Assembly: GCA_026125795.1 (NCBI GenBank)
Contig: JAHCKM010000001.1
Coordinates: 2,074,600 to 2,138,599, forward strand
DNA from: Burkholderiaceae bacterium
GTDB taxonomy: Bacteria > Pseudomonadota > Gammaproteobacteria > Burkholderiales > Burkholderiaceae_C
Reading direction: 5' to 3'
Length of the DNA: 64,000 bases
Positions 16,301 to 28,160 of the stretch are shown here, in pieces. Made by a program: the position numbers and the translations under genes. Positions within the stretch are counted from its first letter, which is position 1. Every line of letters starts with the position of its first letter. Under the pieces are notes generated by a model that did no database searches, was not told where the DNA came from, and saw only the letters and a list, made by a program, of their open reading frames with translations.

Positions 16301-17962
16301 ATGAGCACCGCGCCCCTCGTCGACTACCGCACCGACCCCTCGCTGTACCGCCACTGGAAGCTGAGCTTCGACGGGCCGGTCGCCACGCTGGCCATGGACG
16401 TGTCGGAAGACGCGGGCCTGAGGCCGGGCTACAAGCTGAAGCTCAACAGCTACGACCTCGGAGTCGACATCGAGCTGCACGACGCGCTGCAGCGCATCCG
16501 CTTCGAGCACCCCGAGGTGCGCTCGGTGATCGTCACGAGCCTGAAGGACCGCGTGTTCTGCTCCGGCGCCAACATCTTCATGCTCGGGCTGTCGAGCCAT
16601 GCGTGGAAGGTGAACTTCTGCAAGTTCACCAACGAGACGCGCAACGGCATCGAAGACAGCTCCGAGCACTCGGGCCTGAAGTTCGTCGCCGCGCTCAACG
16701 GCTCGTGCGCCGGCGGCGGCTACGAGCTGGCTCTGGCCTGCGACGACATCGTGCTGATCGACGACCGCTCGTCGTCGGTGTCGCTGCCCGAAGTGCCGCT
16801 GCTCGGGGTGCTGCCGGGCACCGGCGGCCTGACGCGCGTGACCGACAAGCGGCACGTGCGCCACGATCTGGCGGACATCTTCTGCACCACCACCGAAGGC
16901 GTGCGCGGCCAGCGCGCGCTGCAGTGGCGGCTGGTTGACGCGGTGGTCAAGCCGGCGCAGTTCGGCGCCGCGGTGCAGGAGCGCGCCCGCAAGCTCGCCG
17001 ACGGCAGCGACCGTCCGGCCGACGCCAGGGGCGTGGCGCTGCCGCGCATCGAGCGCACCATCGCCGGCGACGCGGTGACCTACGAGCACGTGCAGGTCCA
17101 GATCGACCGTGCACGCCGCACCGCCACCCTAACGGTGAAGGCGCCCGGCGCCACACCAGCAGCCACCGACATCGCCGGCATCGAATCCGCCGGCGCGGCC
17201 TGGTGGCCGCTGGCGATGGCGCGCCAGCTCGACGATGCGATCCTGCACCTGCGCACCAACGAACTCGACATCGGGCTGTGGCTGCTCAAGACCACAGGCG
17301 ATGCCGCGCCGGTGCTGGCGCTCGACCAGGCGCTGGCGCGGCACGCGAAGCACTGGTTTGTGCGCGAGACGCAGGGCCTGCTGCGCCGCACGCTGGCGCG
17401 GCTCGACGTATCGGCACGCACGCTGTTTGCGCTGATCGAGCCGGGCTCGTGCTTCGCCGGCACGCTGGCCGAGCTGGCGTTCGCCGCCGACCGCGCCTAC
17501 ATGCTGGCACTGCCCGACGACGAAGCGCGGGCGCCCAAGCTGACGCTGTCGGACCAGAACTTCGGCGCCTATCCCATGGCCAACGGGCAGGCGCGCCTGG
17601 TGCGCCGCTTCTACGGCGAGGCCGAGCCGCTGCGTGCGGCCAAGGAGACGATCGGGCGCGCGCTCGACGCCGATGCCGCGCTCGCGCTCGGGCTGGTGAC
17701 CTCGGTGCCCGACGACATCGACTGGCCCGACGAGACCCGCATCGCGATCGAGGAGCGTGTGGCGATGTCGCCCGACGCGCTGACCGGCCTGGAGGCAAAC
17801 CTGCGTTTCGGTGGACACGAGAACATGGCCAGCCGCATCTTCGGCCGCTTGACCGCCTGGCAGAACTGGATCTTCATCCGTCCCAACGCGGTCGGCGAGA
17901 AAGGCGCGCTCAAGGTCTACGGCAAGGGCGAGAAAGCGCAGTTCGACTGGAACCGCGTGTGA
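16301..17962 (+). CDS. boxC: benzoyl-CoA-dihydrodiol lyase (2,3-epoxybenzoyl-CoA dihydrolase)
   Basis: A 553-residue crotonase-superfamily enzyme, the usual BoxC length. It opens the ring of 2,3-epoxybenzoyl-CoA hydrolytically, giving 3,4-dehydroadipyl-CoA semialdehyde and formate. The crotonase oxyanion-hole region reads VFCSGANIFMLG (about residues 85-96) and CAGGGYELALACDDI (about 137-151); SLPEVPLLGVLPGTGGLTRV follows. AGGAG (16291-16295) precedes the ATG. It is the first gene of the boxCBA transcript. Confidence 0.96.
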   Translation: MSTAPLVDYRTDPSLYRHWKLSFDGPVATLAMDVSEDAGLRPGYKLKLNSYDLGVDIELHDALQRIRFEHPEVRSVIVTSLKDRVFCSGANIFMLGLSSHAWKVNFCKFTNETRNGIEDSSEHSGLKFVAALNGSCAGGGYELALACDDIVLIDDRSSSVSLPEVPLLGVLPGTGGLTRVTDKRHVRHDLADIFCTTTEGVRGQRALQWRLVDAVVKPAQFGAAVQERARKLADGSDRPADARGVALPRIERTIAGDAVTYEHVQVQIDRARRTATLTVKAPGATPAATDIAGIESAGAAWWPLAMARQLDDAILHLRTNELDIGLWLLKTTGDAAPVLALDQALARHAKHWFVRETQGLLRRTLARLDVSARTLFALIEPGSCFAGTLAELAFAADRAYMLALPDDEARAPKLTLSDQNFGAYPMANGQARLVRRFYGEAEPLRAAKETIGRALDADAALALGLVTSVPDDIDWPDETRIAIEERVAMSPDALTGLEANLRFGGHENMASRIFGRLTAWQNWIFIRPNAVGEKGALKVYGKGEKAQFDWNRV

Positions 17963-18010
17963 GCGCCGCATCCGCCTGCTGCGCGGCCACAGCACGCGCC
18001 GGCGATGCTC

Positions 18011-18028
18011 GCCGTACGCCAGTACGGC
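18011..18028. repeat. hairpin in boxC-boxB gap
   Basis: GCCGTAC (18011-18017), GCCA, GTACGGC (18022-18028), inside the 152-nt gap between boxC and boxB. The flanking text (GCTCGCC...GGCTGCGC) resembles a short intergenic palindrome that I recall as recurring in Comamonadaceae-type genomes; that recollection is unverified. It may modulate relative BoxC/BoxB output. Confidence 0.4.
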
Positions 18029-18114
18029 TGCGCTTCTCGGCGCACGCTGAGGCCGCTCGCGACGGCGGCTGCCGCACTCACTGCATCAACTGAACACTCC
18101 ATGGAGAGGCCTTC

Positions 18115-19542
<1,428 letters not shown>

Positions 19543-19584
19543 AGCGCAGGCCAAGAGGCATGATGCAGCCTGGGATTCGCTGAG

Positions 19585-20856
19585 ATGGACATGGCCGTAG
19601 CCGACGACGTGCTGAACCAGCACGTGATCGACCCCGAGATCTGCATCCGCTGCAACACCTGCGAGGCCACCTGCCCGGTGGGCGCGGTCACGCACGACGC
19701 GCGCAACTACGTGGTCGACCCGGCCAAGTGCAACCACTGCATGGATTGCATCCCGCCGTGCCCCACCGGCTCGATCGACAACTGGCGCCGCGTGCTGAAG
19801 GTGCGGGCGTACACCGTCGAGGAGCAGCTGAGCTGGGATGTGCTGCCGGCCGAGGTGCCGCTGGAACAGCAGCGCGGCGAGGGCGGCGTCGACGTGGCCG
19901 TGCAACCGGCGCCGGCCGCGCCGCCGGCCGTGCAGCCCGAGCCGGGCGAGAGTGTGTTCAGCAGCGCGGCGTTCAACGCCACGCTGCCGCCGTGGTCGGC
20001 CGCGCATGCCTACGCCAACCTCTACGGGCCGAAGAACCCGACCACCGCCACCGTGGTGGGCAACTTCCGCGTCACCGAGGTCGGCAAGGAGTACGACACC
20101 CACCATATCGTGCTCGACTTCGGCGCGATGCCGTTCCCGGTGCTCGAAGGACAGAGCATCGGCATCGTGCCGCCGGGCACCGACGCCCAGGGCCGCGCGC
20201 ACCACGCGCGCCAGTATTCGATCGCCAGCCCTCGCAACGGCGAGCGCCCCGGCTACAACAACCTCTCGCTCACCGTGAAGCGTGTGCTCGAGGACCACCA
20301 GGGTCGTCCGGTGCGCGGCGTGGCGAGCAACTACCTGTGCGACCTGAAGATCGGCGACACGGTGCAGGTGATCGGCCCGTTCGGCACCAGCTTCCTGATG
20401 CCGAACCATCCGCGCTCCAACATCGTGATGATCTGCACCGGCACCGGCTCGGCGCCGATGCGCGCCATGACCGAATGGCGGCGCCGCCTGCGCGCCTCGG
20501 GCAAGTTCGAGGGTGGCAAGCTGATGCTGTTCTTCGGCGCGCGCACCAAGGAGGAGCTGCCGTACTTCGGCCCGCTGCAGAGCCTGCCCAAGGACTTCAT
20601 CGACATCCACCTGGCGTTCTCGCGCACCGCCGGCGCGCCCAAGACCTATGTGCAGGACCTGATGCGCCAGCGTGCGGCCGACCTCGGCGCGTTGCTGAGG
20701 GACACCAACACCTGCATCTACGTGTGCGGCCTGAAGGCGATGGAAGACGGCGTGTTGCTGGCGCTGCGCGACGTGGCGCAGCAAGCCGGCCTGTCGTGGG
20801 ACACGCTGGGTGCCGCGCTCAAGCGCGAAGGCCGCCTGCACCTCGAGACCTACTGA
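19585..20856 (+). CDS. boxA: benzoyl-CoA 2,3-epoxidase, NADPH reductase subunit
   Basis: A 423-residue electron-transfer protein. The N-terminus is a two-cluster ferredoxin: Cys20, 23, 26, 30 ([12 protein letters not shown]) and Cys49, 52, 55, 59 ([12 protein letters not shown]). An Ala/Pro-rich linker leads to a ferredoxin-NADP reductase module with RQYSIASPR (FAD), IGPFGTSF and [12 protein letters not shown] (NADP). It passes electrons from NADPH to BoxB. It begins 42 nt after boxB. No boxD semialdehyde dehydrogenase follows, so that step must be encoded elsewhere. Confidence 0.96.
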   Translation: MDMAVADDVLNQHVIDPEICIRCNTCEATCPVGAVTHDARNYVVDPAKCNHCMDCIPPCPTGSIDNWRRVLKVRAYTVEEQLSWDVLPAEVPLEQQRGEGGVDVAVQPAPAAPPAVQPEPGESVFSSAAFNATLPPWSAAHAYANLYGPKNPTTATVVGNFRVTEVGKEYDTHHIVLDFGAMPFPVLEGQSIGIVPPGTDAQGRAHHARQYSIASPRNGERPGYNNLSLTVKRVLEDHQGRPVRGVASNYLCDLKIGDTVQVIGPFGTSFLMPNHPRSNIVMICTGTGSAPMRAMTEWRRRLRASGKFEGGKLMLFFGARTKEELPYFGPLQSLPKDFIDIHLAFSRTAGAPKTYVQDLMRQRAADLGALLRDTNTCIYVCGLKAMEDGVLLALRDVAQQAGLSWDTLGAALKREGRLHLETY

Positions 20857-20898
20857 CGCAAGCCCGCGTCACGTCCGGCGCGCTATCCTGCGTCGGAC

Positions 20899-22469
20899 AT
20901 GGCAAATCCCTCAGTGCGCAGCGCACGGCGCAGCGGCAACGCGCTGCCCGACGGCGCTCGGTTGGGGGAGTTCGAGCTGCGCAGCGTGATCGGCGAAGGC
21001 GGCTTCGGCATCGTCTACCTCGCCTGGGACCATCTGCTGCACCGGCAGGTGGCGATCAAGGAGTACATGCCGTCAACGCTGGCGACGCGTTCGCGAACCA
21101 CCGCCGACGTCACGCCGCACTCCGACAAGGTGGCCGAGACCTTCCAGCTCGGCCTGCGCAGCTTCATCAACGAGGCGCAGCTGCTGGCGAGCTTCGATCA
21201 TCCGTCGCTGCTCAAGGTGTACCGCTTCTGGGAGGCCAACGGCACGGCGTACATGGTGATGCCGTACTACCAGGGCACGACGCTCAAGCGTGCGCTGATG
21301 GCGCTGAACGCGCCGCCCGAAGAGGGCTGGCTGCTGACGCAGCTGGGCCACCTGCTCGATGCGCTGGAGGTGATGCACGAGGCGCACTGCTACCACCGCG
21401 ACATCGCGCCGGACAACATCCTGCTGCTCGACGAAGGGCACCCGTTGCTGCTGGATTTCGGCGCCGCGCGGCGCGTGATCGGCGACGCGACGCAGGCGCT
21501 GACCGCGTTCCTGAAGCCCGGTTATGCGCCGGTGGAGCAGTACGCCGAGATGCCGTCGATGAAGCAGGGCGCCTGGACCGATCTGTACGCGCTGGGCTCG
21601 GTGGTGCACTACGCGGTGATGGGCCACACGCCGCCGGAGTCGGTGGCGCGCCTGGTCACCGACACCATGGTGCCGGTGCAGCAAGCCGCCGCCGGCCGCT
21701 ACAGCGCGCGTTTCTTGCGCGCCATCGATCATGCGCTCGGCGTGCGCCCGCAGGACCGGCCGCAAAGCGTGGCCGAGCTGCGCGCCGAGCTGGGCCTGCA
21801 GCAGCGCGTGCCGCGCCTGCGCAAGCCGGGCGACATCCCCACCGCGCCGCAGCCGTTGGACTCGCGCCCGGCGGCGTTCGACGACGACGCCACGCGGCCG
21901 CCCGAGGCGCCCACGGTCGTGCCGCTGCAGGCCACGCCGCGCGCGATGCCGCCGACGTCGGCGCGCGCGCCGTGTCGCAGCGCCGCCTGTGGGTCGGCGC
22001 CGCGTTGTTGGCGACGGCGGCGATCGGCATCGGGGGTGGTGGGCCCTGCGGCCGGCGGCGCTCCCCGGTCGCAGCGCCGCCGGCACCCGCTGCACCGGAC
22101 ACGGCCGCGACGGCCGCGGGCGACGGCGCGGCAGCGGGCCGGTCCGAAGGCCCGGCCACCGAGCCGTCGAAGCCGCCACCCGGGCAGATCGACGCCACCG
22201 AGGCCGTGGCGCCGCCGCCACTGAGCACCGCCGATGAGCCGCCGCAGACCGCGGCTGAACCGCCCCCAAGAACCGCGGCTGAATCGACCCCAAAGGCCGA
22301 GGCTGAATCGCCGCCGGCGCCGCGCAGCGAGGCGGCCAAGCCGCCACGGCCAACCGCCCCTAAATTGAACTCGCAAAACCCACGCTGCACGGAGATCATT
22401 GCGCGTGTGTCGCTCGGCGAGCCGCTGAGCGCTGCAGAGCGCGCCATCTTGCAGGGGGAGTGCCGATGA
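20899..22469 (+). CDS. membrane-anchored Ser/Thr protein kinase, frame disrupted near codon 355
   Basis: The kinase domain is intact in the frame from ATG 20899: glycine loop GEGGFGIVY (32-40), Lys54 in AIKEY, helix-C Glu92, HRDIAPDN (Asp168, Asn173) and DFGAAR (Asp186). HRDIAPDN rather than HRDLKPxN, and GYAPVEQY, mark a bacterial subfamily. That frame ends at 22224 with an Arg-rich tail that looks like out-of-phase reading. In the frame one base back, 21960-22469 encodes a transmembrane-like stretch (LWVGAALLATAAIGIG), a Pro/Ala linker and a conserved-looking end (CTEIIARVSLGEPLSAAERAILQ) that overlaps the next ATG as ATGA. I therefore infer one gene of about 520 codons with a one-base loss in a GC-repeat near 21930-21965. 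Confidence 0.72.
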
Positions 22470-23689
22470 ACGCTTCGTGGACACGCGCAGCCGTGCAATG
22501 GGCCGCCACCGGCGCCGTGCTCGTGATGCTGGGCGGCGCCGGCTGCCAGAGCACCGGGCCCACCGTCATCAGCAACGAGCTGCCGTTCGACGAGGCGGTC
22601 TCCGCCGCCACCGACGGTCTGGTGGCGCAGACGCAGAAGCTGCCGGCCTTCCTGGCCAAGGTCGAGGCCAAGGTCGGGGCCACCGTGGCGCGTCGTGCGG
22701 TGGTGGTCGATCCGATGCTCGACGCCGCGTCCGGCCAACAAACGCAGGTGACGCGCCAGCTCGAGCAGCGCGTGACCGATCGGCTGCGCAACCAGCACCA
22801 GCAGTTCGAGGTGCTGGCGTTCCAGGGGCCCAACCTCGCGCGCACCCAATACCTGCTCACCGGCACGTTGGTGCGGCAGCCCGGTGCCGGTGCCAAGCGA
22901 CCGTTCATGATCAACCTGGCGCTGGTCGAGATGGCATCGCGCAACGTGCTGGCTCAGGCCAGTGCGCTGGCGCGCGATGACGGGCTGGACACCACGCCGA
23001 CCGCGTACTACCAGGACAGCCCGATCCTGGTGAAGGATCAGGTGATCGACGGCTACATCCGCACCGCGCAGACCGCCCCTGGCCAGCCGGCCAACGCGTA
23101 CTACCTCGAGCGCGTGGCCGCTGCCGCGTTGATCAACGACGCCACCAATGCCTACAACGCAAGCCAGTACAACGATGCGCTCGGCCTGTACCGTCAGGCC
23201 GTCGCCACGCCGGCCGGCGAACAGCTGCGCGCGTTGAACGGCGTCTACCTGTCGAGCTGGCGCCTCGGTCGCATCGCCGAGGCCGAGGAGGCTTTCGGAC
23301 GCGTGGTGGCGTTCGGCCTGGCCAATCGCAACCTCGGTGTGAAGTTCCTCTTCAACCCCGGCAGCACCGAGTTCTGGTCCGACCCCAAGGTCAACGGGCC
23401 GTATGCGCTGTGGCTGCGCCAGATCGCGCGCCAGGCCGGCGCCGCCAAGGTGTGCATGAACGTGGTGGGCCACACCAGCCGCACCGGCTCCGAGCAGACC
23501 AACGATCGGCTGTCGCAGGCGCGCGCCACGGTGATCAAACAGAAGCTCGACGCCGAGGTGAGCGACCTGGCCACGCGCACGCGCGCCAGCGGCGTGGGCT
23601 GGCGCGAGAACATCATCGGCACCGGCAGCGACGACGTGAGCGACGCGCTCGATCGCCGCGTCGAATTCAAGATCACCAACTGCACTTAG
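22466..23689 (+). CDS. OmpA-family lipoprotein-like protein
   Basis: A 407-residue protein with a lipoprotein-like signal (hydrophobic core then LGGAGC, Cys27; the lipobox -3 residue is Gly, so it is not ideal). Residues about 25-200 resemble the CsgG/GNA1162-like TolB-fold lipoproteins (VVVDPMLDAASGQ; QYLLTGTLVRQ), then a TPR-like segment, and the C-terminus has an OmpA peptidoglycan-binding motif (NVVGHTSRTGSEQTNDRLSQARA). The ATG overlaps the kinase stop as ATGA, so the two proteins probably work together, the kinase signalling across the inner membrane. GTG 22460 is an alternative start. Confidence 0.82.
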   Translation: MNASWTRAAVQWAATGAVLVMLGGAGCQSTGPTVISNELPFDEAVSAATDGLVAQTQKLPAFLAKVEAKVGATVARRAVVVDPMLDAASGQQTQVTRQLEQRVTDRLRNQHQQFEVLAFQGPNLARTQYLLTGTLVRQPGAGAKRPFMINLALVEMASRNVLAQASALARDDGLDTTPTAYYQDSPILVKDQVIDGYIRTAQTAPGQPANAYYLERVAAAALINDATNAYNASQYNDALGLYRQAVATPAGEQLRALNGVYLSSWRLGRIAEAEEAFGRVVAFGLANRNLGVKFLFNPGSTEFWSDPKVNGPYALWLRQIARQAGAAKVCMNVVGHTSRTGSEQTNDRLSQARATVIKQKLDAEVSDLATRTRASGVGWRENIIGTGSDDVSDALDRRVEFKITNCT

Positions 23690-23710
23690 AGATTCGCGCG
23701 CCGAGTTTCT

Positions 23711-25078
23711 TCAGTGCAGTTTCACGCGCGGCTCCGTGCGGCTCGTGAGCACTCGCGACGCGGTACCGAGCGTGGTGCGCCACCAGCCGTGCACCGCCAG
23801 CTCGTGCAGCTTGTACAGCGACAGGTACATCAGGCGCGCGAACAAGCCTTCGACCCACAGGTTGCCGCCGACCAGCGCACCCATCAGGTTGCCGACCGTC
23901 GTGTGCTGGCCGAGCGACACCAGCGAGCCGAAGTCGCGGTACTGCCAGGGCTTCAGGGGCAGGCCGCGCAGGTGGCGCGGCAGTTGCTTGGCCAGGTGCG
24001 AGGCCTGCTGGTGGGCCGCCTGCGCACGCGGCGGCACCGTGCCCTGGCGCCCCAGCCACGGCGCCGCGGCGCAGTCGCCGATGGCGAACACGCGGTCATC
24101 GCGCGTGGTCTGCAGCGTCGGCCGCACGACGAGCTGGTTGAGCTTGTTGGTCTCCAGCCCGGCGAGCTCGTGCATCCACTGCGGGGCCTTCACGCCGGCG
24201 GCCCAGACCACGAGCTGGGCCGAGACGAAACTGCCGTCGGCCAGCTCGACGCCGTCGGCGCGCACCGCGCTGACCTTGGCATTGCAGCGCAGCTGGATGC
24301 CCAGTCCCTTGAGCAGGTCGGCCGCGGCTTCGGCGATGCGCTCGGGCAGGCCGGCGAGGATGCGCGGCCCGGCCTCCAGCAGGTGGATCTGGAAGTCGCG
24401 CTCCGGATCGATCCGGTCGAGTCCGTAGGTCACCAGCAGGCGCAGCGCCTTGCGCAGCTCGGCCGCCAGCTCCACTCCGGTGGCGCCGGCCCCGACGATC
24501 GCCACCGCCACCTGGTGCGGGCCTTGCTGCGTGGCTTGCACATGCGCGCGCATGCAGGCATTGACCATGCGCTCGTGGAAGCGATCCGCTTCCTCCGGCG
24601 TTTCCAGCGCGATCGCGTGCTCGTGCACACCCGGTGTGCCAAAGTCGTTGGTGTGGCTGCCGGTGGCGATCACCAGCGTGTCGTAGCCGCGCACGTACGG
24701 TGGCGTGATGGGCTTGCCTTCGTCGTCGAGTGCCGGCGCCACGTGCACCTCGCGCCGTTGGCGATCCAGCGCCACCATGCTGCCCAGCCGGTAGCGGAAG
24801 TGATGCCAGTGCGATTGCGCCAGATAGTCGATCGCATGCGTGTGCAGGTCGATGCTGCCGGCCGCGATCTCGTGCAGGTGCGGCTTCCAGAAATGCGTGC
24901 GCGCCTTCTCGATCAGCGTGATGTGCGCGCGGCCGCGCTTGCCCAGCATGCGCCCCAGGCGCGTCACGAGCTCGAGCCCGCCCGCACCGCCGCCGACGAC
25001 GACGATGCGATGAGGCCCCCGATGCTCGTTGTTGTTTTCGGTCAAACCGAGAGTCAGGTCACGCGTCCAAACCACCAC
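23711..25078 (-). CDS. ndh: type II NADH dehydrogenase (NDH-2)
   Basis: A protein of about 455 residues with two Rossmann motifs: VVVGGGAGGLELVTRLG near the N-terminus (FAD) and AIVGAGATGVELAAEL near residue 180 (NADH). FAIGDCAA is the second FAD motif and two C-terminal hydrophobic patches suit peripheral membrane attachment. It oxidises NADH and reduces quinone without pumping protons. No ATG lies near; GTG 25078, GTG 25075, GTG 25099 and TTG 25045 are all possible and none has a strong Shine-Dalgarno. With GTG 25078 it overlaps the VWA gene by 25 bases. Confidence 0.87.
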   Translation of the reverse strand: MVVWTRDLTLGLTENNNEHRGPHRIVVVGGGAGGLELVTRLGRMLGKRGRAHITLIEKARTHFWKPHLHEIAAGSIDLHTHAIDYLAQSHWHHFRYRLGSMVALDRQRREVHVAPALDDEGKPITPPYVRGYDTLVIATGSHTNDFGTPGVHEHAIALETPEEADRFHERMVNACMRAHVQATQQGPHQVAVAIVGAGATGVELAAELRKALRLLVTYGLDRIDPERDFQIHLLEAGPRILAGLPERIAEAAADLLKGLGIQLRCNAKVSAVRADGVELADGSFVSAQLVVWAAGVKAPQWMHELAGLETNKLNQLVVRPTLQTTRDDRVFAIGDCAAAPWLGRQGTVPPRAQAAHQQASHLAKQLPRHLRGLPLKPWQYRDFGSLVSLGQHTTVGNLMGALVGGNLWVEGLFARLMYLSLYKLHELAVHGWWRTTLGTASRVLTSRTEPRVKLH

Positions 25079-26091
25079 AGGCTCAGGCCTGCGGCGCACA
25101 CCGCCAGCAACGCGCCGAGCGCGGCGAACAGCGCGGTGATCTCGGTCTCGCGCTTTTCCACCACCAGCTTGCTCGACAGGCTCTGGTAGACCTTCTTCAG
25201 GTCCTCGGCGGTGCCGGCGAAGAAGTATTCGCCGCGCGTCAGCAGCGACACCTGCTTCAGCGTCTCTTCGTCGAGGCGCACGCGCATGCTCCAGCCTTCA
25301 AAGCCGATGATCTCGCCTTCCTTCGTGCCCATGCCCACGGTGTAGATGCGCACGCCGCGGTCGGCCGCGAGCTTGGCCATCTCGAGCGTGTCGGGGCCGG
25401 TGGTGCGCTGGCCGTCGGTGAGCAGGATGATCGCGGCCGAGTTGTACGAGCCCGGTTCCACCGGCTTGAATTCGGGCTTGTCCTGCTTCTTGTCGCCGAA
25501 GCCCGGCGGCATCGGCCGGGCGCCGGTGATCTGCGACAGATCGAAGCCGCCGTCGGGAAACAGCGTGGCCAGCGACAGCACGATGCCCGAGCCGATTGCG
25601 GTGGCGCGCTGCAGCTGAAAGCGATCGATCGCGGCGATGACGTCCTCGCGGCTCAGCGTGGGCGCCTGCACCACCGCCGCGGTGCCGGCGAACGACACCA
25701 CGCCGACGCGCACCGAGTGCGGCAGCTCGTTGACGAAGCCCTTGGCCGCCTCCTGCGAGGCGACCAGCCGGCTCGGCTTGATGTCGGTGGCACGCATGCT
25801 GCCCGACACGTCCATCGCCAGGATGATGGTCTCCTGCGCCGACGGCAAACGGATCACTGCAAGCGGGCGCGACACCGCGAACAGCAGCGTGCCGAGCGCC
25901 AGCCACAGCAGCAGCGGCGGCACGTGTCGGCGCCATCCAGGGCCCTTGCCGAGCGCCTGCTTGACCAGCGCGACGCTCGCGAAGCGCACGGTGTTCTTCT
26001 TGCGCCGGTGCAGCAGCCACAGGTACATCATCACCAGCAGCGGCATCGCCGCGGCCAGCACCCAGAGGGCTTCAGGCCACAGAAACTTCAT
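25054..26091 (-). CDS. BatA-like VWA-domain membrane protein
   Basis: A 345-residue protein with two N-terminal transmembrane helices (residues about 5-27 and 58-76), a periplasmic VWA domain whose MIDAS motif is AMDVSGSM (about residues 91-98) and a final C-terminal helix. This is the BatA arrangement. The gene lies after MoxR and DUF58 genes as in aerotolerance/Bat operons, but BatB, BatC and BatD-type genes are absent here. It overlaps the DUF58 gene by 20 bases. Confidence 0.88.
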   Translation of the reverse strand: MKFLWPEALWVLAAAMPLLVMMYLWLLHRRKKNTVRFASVALVKQALGKGPGWRRHVPPLLLWLALGTLLFAVSRPLAVIRLPSAQETIILAMDVSGSMRATDIKPSRLVASQEAAKGFVNELPHSVRVGVVSFAGTAAVVQAPTLSREDVIAAIDRFQLQRATAIGSGIVLSLATLFPDGGFDLSQITGARPMPPGFGDKKQDKPEFKPVEPGSYNSAAIILLTDGQRTTGPDTLEMAKLAADRGVRIYTVGMGTKEGEIIGFEGWSMRVRLDEETLKQVSLLTRGEYFFAGTAEDLKKVYQSLSSKLVVEKRETEITALFAALGALLAVCAAGLSLWWFGRVT

Positions 26092-27088
26092 GGTGCGGTT
26101 CCATTGCAGGGGCGGCGGCACCGCGCAAGTGCGCCGGCATGTGTGCGCCGCTGCGCTGCCGTGCGCGTTGGCGGCGCAACGCGACGAAACGCAGCAGCGA
26201 TTCGAGCAGATCGTCGTTGGTGGCGAGCTCCAGGGTGTCGACCTGCGCCTTGGCCAGGGCGGCTCGCAGCGCCGCCTCGTGCTGATCGGCCAAGGCCGCA
26301 AAGCGCTGGCGGAACGACGGATCGTTGGTGTCGACGAACAGCTGCTCGCCGCTCTCGGCATCTTCGATCGTGACCAGGCCCACGTTGGGCAGCTTCATTT
26401 CCAGCGGGTCGTACAGCCGCACGGCCAGCACCTCGTGCCGGCGCGACAGGCGGCCGAGCGCGTCTTCCCAGCCCGGCGCGCTGATGAAGTCGGACACCAC
26501 GAAGATCATCGAGCGGCGTCGAATCAGCGTGTCGGCCGAGCGCAGCAGGTCGGCCAGCACGGTCTGCTGCGCCGGTGGCGCGCCGCGACGTCTGCGTCGC
26601 TGGGGCTTTGGCGGCGCGGGCCGGTTGCGCATGCGCTGGATCAGCTCGAGCACATGGTTGCGGCCCGCGCGTGCCGGCAGCATGCCGTCGACCTGGTGGC
26701 TGTACAGCAGCGCACCCACCCGGTTGCCGTGGCGCGTGAGCAGGCGCGCCAGCACGGTGACGAAGCTCTCCGACACCGACAGCTTGGTGCGATCGTCGGA
26801 GCCGAAGTCGATCGAGCCCGAGAGATCGAGCAGGAACCAGGCGCTCAGCTCACGATCTTCGGTGAACTGGCGCACGTGCGGCTCGTCGAGCCGGGCCGTG
26901 ACGTTCCAATCGATGTGACGCACGTCGTCGCCGTGCTGGTAGGCGCGCAGGTCGGCCAGGTCGAGCCCGGCGCCGCGCCACAGCGTGCGGTAGTCGCCTT
27001 GCAGCAACCCGTCGAGGCGGCGGATGACCGTCCACTCCAACTGACGCAGCAACTGGTCAGGTGTGGCGGTCGAGACGGCCTCGGGCAT
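26072..27088 (-). CDS. DUF58 domain protein
   Basis: A 338-residue protein with the DUF58 core YQHGDDVRHIDWNVTARLDEPHVRQF (about residues 50-75) and a degenerate VWA fold (WFLLDLSGSIDFG). DUF58 proteins accompany MoxR ATPases and VWA proteins; the presumed role is as adaptor or substrate of the MoxR chaperone. An Arg/Pro-rich insertion lies near residue 165. It begins 19 nt after moxR and overlaps the VWA gene. Confidence 0.88.
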   Translation of the reverse strand: MPEAVSTATPDQLLRQLEWTVIRRLDGLLQGDYRTLWRGAGLDLADLRAYQHGDDVRHIDWNVTARLDEPHVRQFTEDRELSAWFLLDLSGSIDFGSDDRTKLSVSESFVTVLARLLTRHGNRVGALLYSHQVDGMLPARAGRNHVLELIQRMRNRPAPPKPQRRRRRGAPPAQQTVLADLLRSADTLIRRRSMIFVVSDFISAPGWEDALGRLSRRHEVLAVRLYDPLEMKLPNVGLVTIEDAESGEQLFVDTNDPSFRQRFAALADQHEAALRAALAKAQVDTLELATNDDLLESLLRFVALRRQRARQRSGAHMPAHLRGAAAPAMEPHHEVSVA

Positions 27089-27107
27089 CGCTGTCTTGCT
27101 GTGTGGA

Positions 27108-28115
<1,008 letters not shown>

Positions 28116-28160
28116 CGGTGGCGGTTGTTGAATTGACTGAAGTGAATGGAGCGGCGGCGA

